Positions 1 through 5,006 of a stretch of 5,006 nt of DNA are shown piece by piece. This stretch comes from Pseudomonadota bacterium (GTDB taxonomy: Bacteria; Pseudomonadota; Alphaproteobacteria; Rhizobiales; Xanthobacteraceae). The position numbers and the translations under genes were made by a program. Below the pieces are notes generated by a model. It saw only the letters and a list, made by a program, of their open reading frames with translations, was not told the DNA's origin and made no database searches. Every line of letters starts with the position of its first letter. Position 1 is the first letter of the stretch. The stretch spans positions 1-5,006 of the forward strand of contig JAEYTQ010000125.1 of assembly GCA_023433965.1 (NCBI GenBank), in the 5' to 3' direction.

Positions 1-33
1 ATTTCACGAGCGGCCTTCGGGCCAAAGTGAAAT
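1..33. other. Hairpin with TTCG tetraloop
   Basis: ATTTCAC at 1-7 pairs perfectly with GTGAAAT at 27-33. Inside an asymmetric internal loop (8-11 against 24-26), GGCC at 12-15 pairs with GGCC at 20-23, closing a TTCG loop at 16-19. TTCG loops are unusually stable in RNA when transcribed from the plus strand. There is no T-run on the right side, so it is not a canonical intrinsic terminator for plus-strand transcription. It may end a gene lying to the left, or be the visible part of a larger palindrome cut by the window edge. Confidence 0.5.
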
Positions 34-206
34 CTGGTCCTGACGTGTTCGCCGACGCCCTCGTTCTCTTGACGCCGGGGCATTGCCGGCATTCCTTTCC
101 CTCCTTCGACATTGCCGATCCAACCGCGACGCGTCCGCGCTGCCTCGAGGCAGGCGAGGGCCGTGCATGATCGCATGCGGTCTGCGTGCCGCTTCTCTAG
201 GCGCGG

Positions 207-312
207 TGTCATCGCCCAGCTCCGACCGGTCGCAGCACGCCGAGACGGTCGTGGTCGAGTACCGGATGCGAGGTCTGCGCGGGGAGTGGCAGGCGGGTGG
301 GTCACGACGGCG
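207..312. repeat. Possible degenerate dispersed palindromic repeat
   Basis: The stretch starts TGTCATCGCCC, continues through CGACCGGTCG and GTCGTGGTCGAGTACCGGATG, and ends near a GCGCGGGGAGTGGCAG block followed by GTCACGACGG. From memory, this order of blocks resembles the intergenic repeats scattered through Bradyrhizobium-type genomes, which often run 'gtcatcgcccggc...accgggcgatccagtac...tggatgcccgc...cgcggg'. The copy would be diverged, and its terminal arms no longer pair well. This is recall of a pattern and not a computed alignment; it could also be ordinary GC-rich spacer. Confidence 0.28.
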
Positions 313-408
313 CGCCCCTTCCTGAATTGGAGCCGCGGCACCCGCATCACCGCGCGCGATGGTTATCGTTCTCCCAAAATCCCAGGGTAAACCGAATCTG
401 ACGAATCG

Positions 409-463
409 CAGAAGTGCCTGCAAAATCAGGGACTTTCTGAATCTCCCGCGCGGATGCCGCGCG
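409..463. other. Two tandem hairpins in noncoding DNA
   Basis: Hairpin A spans 409-439. CAGAAGT (409-415) pairs with ACTTTCTG (432-439) with one bulged T, then after a G-G mismatch CCTG (417-420) pairs with CAGG (427-430) around the loop CAAAAT. Hairpin B spans 447-463, a perfect 7-bp stem CGCGCGG/CCGCGCG closed by the three-base loop ATG. They are 7 bases apart. Neither is followed by a T-run on either strand, so rho-independent termination is not well supported. They may belong to a small RNA, a repeat unit, or an untranslated leader. Confidence 0.4.
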
Positions 464-630
464 CTCGCGTTTACGTCTGCTTCATCGCGATGCTTAAACT
501 GCCATTCAAATTTGCCCGCCATCATCGCCTCCAACAAGCCGGCAAACGGCATGGGCCAAAGGGCCCGGGGACGAGTTGAACAGTTTTTCGGACGGGAGCC
601 GCGCTCGGGGGACGAGGCGGCATAAGAATA

Positions 631-636
631 AAGGGG
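631..636 (+). promoter_or_regulatory. Ribosome binding site of the Sel1-like gene
   Basis: AAGGGG sits 7 bases before the ATG at 644. A GTG in the same frame at 641 would leave only 4 bases, and the ATG at 637 is in another frame, so this site favours 644 as the start. Confidence 0.6.
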
Positions 637-643
637 ATGCGTG

Positions 644-910
644 ATGTTTCAGGGTACTTTCGATCTGGAGACGGCAACGCCGATCGACGCGAGCGCGCTG
701 TCGGACGTGCTGTTCGAGCGCGGGATCTATTGGGCGAGCGGCCGCTCCGGCATCGTCGATCTCGTCGCCGCGCACAAATGGTTCAACCTCGCCGCGTTGA
801 AGGGCCGCAAGGACGCCGTGGCGCTGCGCCAGGAAGTCGCCGGGCAGATGTCGGATGCCGAGATCTCGGCCGCGCAGCGCGAGGCGAGGGCCTGGGTCGG
901 CGCGCACTGA
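644..910 (+). CDS. Small Sel1-like repeat protein
   Basis: Encodes 88 residues. Residues about 27-62 match a single Sel1-type repeat, the tetratricopeptide-like alpha-hairpin used for protein contacts: a G-I-Y-x-x-x-G start, then D39-L-V-A-A-H-K-W46-F-N-L-A-A-L-K-G54. The tail (V65 to V85, with M69-S-D-A-E-I and A-Q-R-E-A-R-A-W) has the form that usually closes small Sel1 proteins of Rhizobiales. There is no signal peptide or membrane segment, so it is probably cytoplasmic. Third codon positions are strongly G/C, unlike the overlapping frames. The ATG at 644 was chosen because of the AAGGGG spacing; GTG at 641 would add one residue. Sel1 proteins normally carry several repeats, so this is a minimal form and is likely an adaptor without catalytic activity. 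Its partner is unknown. The next gene starts 94 bases downstream. Confidence 0.85.
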   Translation: MFQGTFDLETATPIDASALSDVLFERGIYWASGRSGIVDLVAAHKWFNLAALKGRKDAVALRQEVAGQMSDAEISAAQREARAWVGAH

Positions 911-911
911 G

Positions 912-960
912 GCGCAAATCGCATCTTGTCCCGTATTTGCCCGGGTAGGCCCGATTGCGC
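912..960 (+). other. Inverted repeat between the two small genes
   Basis: GCGCAAATC at 912-920 pairs with GATTGCGC at 953-960 through eight base pairs with one bulged A, starting immediately after the Sel1 gene stop codon. The 32-base loop contains CCCGGG and a GGCCC block. No T-run follows, so it is at best a weak terminator, a transcript-end stabiliser, or a chance pairing. Confidence 0.3.
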
Positions 961-1004
961 TGAAGCAAGCTTATCCGTCATGCCGCCGCTTAGAATCCGA
1001 CGGC

Positions 1005-1214
1005 ATGAGCAACCAGGCGACGGATGGACGATGGCTGCCGATTCAGATCGCTCCGGACGAGTGCGATCTGGAACTCGGGCGTCTGCACAAGACGGGAATT
1101 GAGCCCTGGTCCTTTCCATGCCGGCGCAAGGCTGGCGTCTGGTTCAATGTCTGGGCCGGCGAAGCCGTGCTGATATCGCCCTCGCATTGGCGGATCTGGC
1201 GATCCGGTATCTAG
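1005..1214 (+). CDS. Small conserved-looking protein of unknown function
   Basis: Encodes 69 residues with five tryptophans and two cysteines. The pattern is W10-L-P-I-x-x-A-P, a D-L-E-L segment, W35-S-F-P-C-R-R, then G-V-W-F-x-V-W and a closing P-S-H-W-R-I-W. From memory, rhizobial genomes carry many small proteins of this plan ('WxPIxxAP...FPCRR...PTHWREW'), and the layout also recalls DUF551-type phage-associated proteins ('W.PV..LP ... THW.P'). That link is inference; no function is known to me. The ATG at 1005 was chosen because the conserved W-x-PI block normally lies near the N-terminus; no good Shine-Dalgarno sequence precedes it. An in-frame ATG further upstream (855) lies inside the Sel1 gene and is unlikely. 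No signal peptide or membrane segment is seen. The gene converges on the ATPase gene, 74 bases away. Confidence 0.68.
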   Translation: MSNQATDGRWLPIQIAPDECDLELGRLHKTGIEPWSFPCRRKAGVWFNVWAGEAVLISPSHWRIWRSGI

Positions 1215-1225
1215 GTGCGCGCACC
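1214..1225. terminator. Palindrome between convergent genes
   Basis: GGTGCGCGCACC is a perfect 12-bp palindrome beginning at the last base of the small gene's stop codon, in the gap between two convergent genes where transcripts from both sides must end. It lacks a T-run on either side and a proper loop, so a terminator role is a positional guess only. Confidence 0.25.
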
Positions 1226-1288
1226 GAGGCGTCAGAAGCGCGAATCGCAGTTGAGCCCGCCGTGCCCGCTGCCGCTCTGGTTCCAGGG

Positions 1289-4039
<2,751 letters not shown>

Positions 4040-4044
4040 CGATG

Positions 4045-4049
4045 TCTCC
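4045..4049 (-). promoter_or_regulatory. Ribosome binding site deciding the ATPase start
   Basis: On the minus strand GGAGA ends 5 bases before the ATG at 4039. The alternative GTG start at 4090 is preceded by GGCGAATAAC, with no comparable site. This supports the 916-residue product. Confidence 0.65.
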
Positions 4050-4148
4050 GTGGGCGATGTCTCGGGCAGACGATTGGCAAGCGGCGACACGTTATTCGCC
4101 AGCTTCGCAGGGGCGATGTGCCATGATGTCGCCTCTGCGTCACTTGCA

Positions 4149-4205
4149 GCAACGTTGCGCGAAGATGGTCACATGCAGCCTTCGACGCTCCGAGCATCAT
4201 GATGC
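4149..4205 (-). promoter_or_regulatory. Two palindromes in the ATPase leader
   Basis: GCAACGTTGC (4149-4158) and GCATCATGATGC (4194-4205) are perfect palindromes of 10 and 12 bp, about 110 and 155 bases upstream of the ATPase start codon and between it and the tRNA. The second sits in a near-palindrome with CGAG and CTCG flanks (4191-4210). Their position suits operator sites for a dimeric regulator, but no known box (for example the FNR/FixK form TTGAT-N4-ATCAA) was recognised, and no strong promoter was found in this leader. Confidence 0.3.
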
Positions 4206-4280
4206 GCTCGTCGGGGACGTCGGCTCATCGACGGCCGCTCCCGGAGACGATACCAATTTACCGCGTTTTCTCAGGTGAGC

Positions 4281-4373
4281 TGGCGGAGAGGGAGGGATTC
4301 GAACCCTCGATACAGCTTGAGACCGTATGACGCTTTAGCAAAGCGTTGCCTTCAGCCACTCGGCCACCTCTCC
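4281..4373 (-). tRNA. tRNA-Ser, anticodon GCU
   Basis: A complete class II tRNA of 93 bases including encoded CCA (complement of TGG at 4281-4283), with G as discriminator. Acceptor stem GGAGAGG (4373-4367) pairs with CCTCTCC (4291-4285). The D arm contains GCCGAGTGGCTGAAGGC. The anticodon stem ACGCT/AGCGT encloses the loop TTGCTAA, with anticodon GCT at 4339-4337, reading serine codons AGC and AGU. The long variable arm, typical of serine tRNAs, pairs ATACGG with CTGTAT around a 7-base loop. The T arm is GAGGG-TTCGAAT-CCCTC. All stems are intact, so the gene is presumably functional. No duplicate of its 3' end is seen elsewhere in the window, so there is no sign that it hosts an integrated element here. 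Confidence 0.97.
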
Positions 4374-4382
4374 GGTGCGAGC

Positions 4383-4412
4383 CTTATGCATCTAATTGCT
4401 CGGGCTGGTCAA
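4383..4412 (-). promoter_or_regulatory. Housekeeping promoter of tRNA-Ser
   Basis: Minus-strand TTGACC (4412-4407) matches the -35 consensus in five of six bases. After 18 bases, CATAAG (4388-4383) matches the -10 TATAAT in four of six. The mature tRNA 5' end lies 10 bases past the -10, leaving a very short 5' leader for RNase P to remove. The spacing is one base longer than optimal. Confidence 0.6.
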
Positions 4413-4627
4413 TTTGGAAGCGCGTGTTTTCGCTCGAATATTCCCAGTGATTTGCGAAACGAGACCGGCTCGTTCTCGGGAGAGGGGCGCGTCGCCACGA
4501 AAAGGACCCGCTCCGGCGCCAGGGGCTATTGGGGATTGGCCGCCGAAAAGCAGGCTTGCTCTCCTCAGAAGCTGAATTCGCGAGAAAATTCAATGGTGCG
4601 ACAGGGCTTATGGAAGTTGGCTCTGTG

Positions 4628-4643
4628 TCCTGGTCAACCAGGA
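4628..4643. promoter_or_regulatory. 16-bp palindrome, possible operator
   Basis: TCCTGGTCAACCAGGA has two perfect 7-base arms around CA. Its length and two-base centre suit a dimeric DNA-binding regulator. No promoter was recognised next to it and no gene is visible within 200 bases on its right, so the role is unknown. Confidence 0.3.
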
Positions 4644-4737
4644 GTCAAGCCGATCATCCCCGGTGTCCATGGCACCCATAATAGAGTGTCGCCACTAGCC
4701 CCGAGGTGCCGCGGTAGATTGTGCTTACGTCAGATCG

Positions 4738-4827
4738 GAGACGCCGAGGCGGTTTGTTGCCTGCTCCTTGAGTCTGCTTCTGATTCCACAATTCGCGTCC
4801 GCCGAAGCTGTGTCGGACCGGCGTCTC
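4738..4827. ncRNA. Possible structured RNA with four-way junction
   Basis: The closing stem pairs GAGACGCCG (4738-4746) with CGGCGTCTC (4819-4827), nine perfect pairs. Inside it, AGGC/GCCT (4747-4750, 4759-4762) abuts the left arm, GAGTC/GATTC (4770-4774, 4782-4786, one G-T pair) closes a 7-base loop, and GTCCG/CGGAC (4797-4801, 4814-4818) abuts the right arm. The result is cloverleaf-like at 90 bases. It is not a tRNA: the T-loop TTCRANY signature, a 7-pair acceptor stem and a CCA end are all absent. No T-run follows on either strand. The inner stems are short, so chance folding in GC-rich DNA is a real alternative, and the strand is undecided. Confidence 0.25.
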
Positions 4828-4847
4828 GGCTGCGGTGCCTCATGTGG

Positions 4848-4874
4848 GGAACTTTGATGGCAAAGGGAACCGTT
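4848..4874 (+). promoter_or_regulatory. EcfG-like promoter candidate
   Basis: GGAAC (4848-4852) and CGTT (4871-4874) resemble the -35 and -10 elements of alphaproteobacterial general-stress (EcfG) promoters, but the 18-base spacing is one longer than the usual 16-17. A very AT-rich block (4876-4905) follows. If real, it would drive a plus-strand gene beyond the right edge. Confidence 0.25.
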
Positions 4875-5006
4875 CGAAAAATATGAATATAAACAATATG
4901 TTGTGGGGGCAGCTTGGTCACATCTGCGTGTTATTTGTGCAACACCCATCGGAAAACACGCTCCATCGGGCGCGTTCAAGGCGTTCTCTTGTTGTGTGTG
5001 CAAGGG

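Larger units (their letters stand above)
1..640. other. Gene-free, palindrome-rich spacer
   Basis: No reading frame here looks like a real protein. The longest one, minus strand 552 to 4, is Arg/Pro/Ala-rich with no domain, no convincing ribosome site and no sustained GC-rich third positions. What the stretch does hold is a series of inverted repeats: the hairpin at 1-33; GCCGG/CCGGC at 74-78 and 86-90; a 14-bp perfect palindrome CTGCCTCGAGGCAG at 140-153; GCATG-ATCG-CATGC at 165-178; CGACCGGTCG at 223-232; and the tandem hairpins at 409-463. Bases 360-540 are less GC-rich than the flanks. The content suggests an intergenic repeat region, possibly with decayed gene or element remnants. The leader of the small gene at 644 occupies its right end. 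Confidence 0.6.
4413..5006. other. Spacer without a convincing gene
   Basis: About 590 bases follow the tRNA promoter. Reading frames on both strands lack domain signatures and consistent codon bias, and the one running 4275-4886 on the plus strand is partly tRNA antisense. Contents seen: TGAATT/AATTCA inverted repeat (4573-4578, 4587-4592); a 16-bp palindrome at 4628-4643; a cloverleaf-like foldable segment at 4738-4827; a promoter-like AT-rich block at 4848-4905; and two small hairpins at 4928-4945 (GTGTT/AACAC) and 4955-4976 (AACACGC/GCGCGTT with one mismatch). On the minus strand the last one runs into TTTT, a weak terminator look. GC content is lower than in the coding part. Confidence 0.55.

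Noticed and set aside
4..552. Minus-strand frame of 182 codons
   Set aside because: Arg/Pro-rich composition, no recognisable domain, no ribosome site, no coding bias, and overlap with many hairpins.
506..907. Minus-strand frame of 133 codons
   Set aside because: Mostly the antisense of the Sel1-like gene, which has clear third-position bias and a good ribosome site on the plus strand.
4281..4373. tRNA-Ser as attachment site of an integrated element
   Set aside because: No integrase gene nearby and no second copy of the tRNA 3' end in the window; both sides look like ordinary chromosome.
4738..4827. A degenerate tRNA
   Set aside because: The closing stem is 9 pairs, the T-arm-like hairpin has a 12-base loop without TTCRANY, and there is no usable anticodon arm of standard geometry or CCA end.
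4275..4886. Plus-strand frame of 203 codons beginning with a W-R-R-G-R-D-S-N-P-R-Y-S-L run
   Set aside because: Its first third is the antisense of tRNA-Ser; this 'GRDSNPRYSL' wording is a known artefact of translating the complement of tRNA genes. The rest has no domain or coding bias.

Overview
The window looks like chromosomal DNA of a GC-rich alphaproteobacterium, most likely a rhizobial or Bradyrhizobium-type lineage. This is inferred from strongly GC-biased third codon positions, from two small proteins of a style common in Rhizobiales (a mini Sel1-repeat protein and a W-x-PI-x-x-AP protein), and from a long palindrome-rich spacer. No mobile-element gene, CRISPR array, toxin-antitoxin pair or phage gene is visible.

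Layout. Bases 1-640 hold no convincing gene but many palindromes and hairpins, including a 33-nt hairpin with a TTCG tetraloop at the left edge and a tandem hairpin pair near 409-463. A stretch near 207-312 resembles the degraded dispersed palindromic repeats of Bradyrhizobium-type intergenic regions. Two small plus-strand genes follow: an 88-residue Sel1-like protein (644-910) and a 69-residue conserved-looking protein of unknown function (1005-1214). They converge on a large minus-strand gene (1289-4039) encoding a complete 916-residue P-type cation ATPase of the P2 (Ca2+-ATPase-like) class, closest in motif pattern to mycobacterial CtpF. Upstream of it, also on the minus strand, lies tRNA-Ser(GCU) (4281-4373) with its own recognisable promoter. 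The remaining 630 bases to the right edge carry no convincing gene but contain a 16-bp palindrome, a cloverleaf-like foldable segment and a promoter-like AT-rich block that may serve a gene beyond the window.

How the parts relate. The ATPase appears to be a single-gene transcription unit with a roughly 240-bp leader; the tRNA is transcribed independently. The two small genes may share a transcript but have no evident functional tie to the ATPase. I did not find a clear new multi-gene system. The best leads are the altered ion-site residues in the ATPase, the structured noncoding segments at both ends, and the small tryptophan-rich protein.
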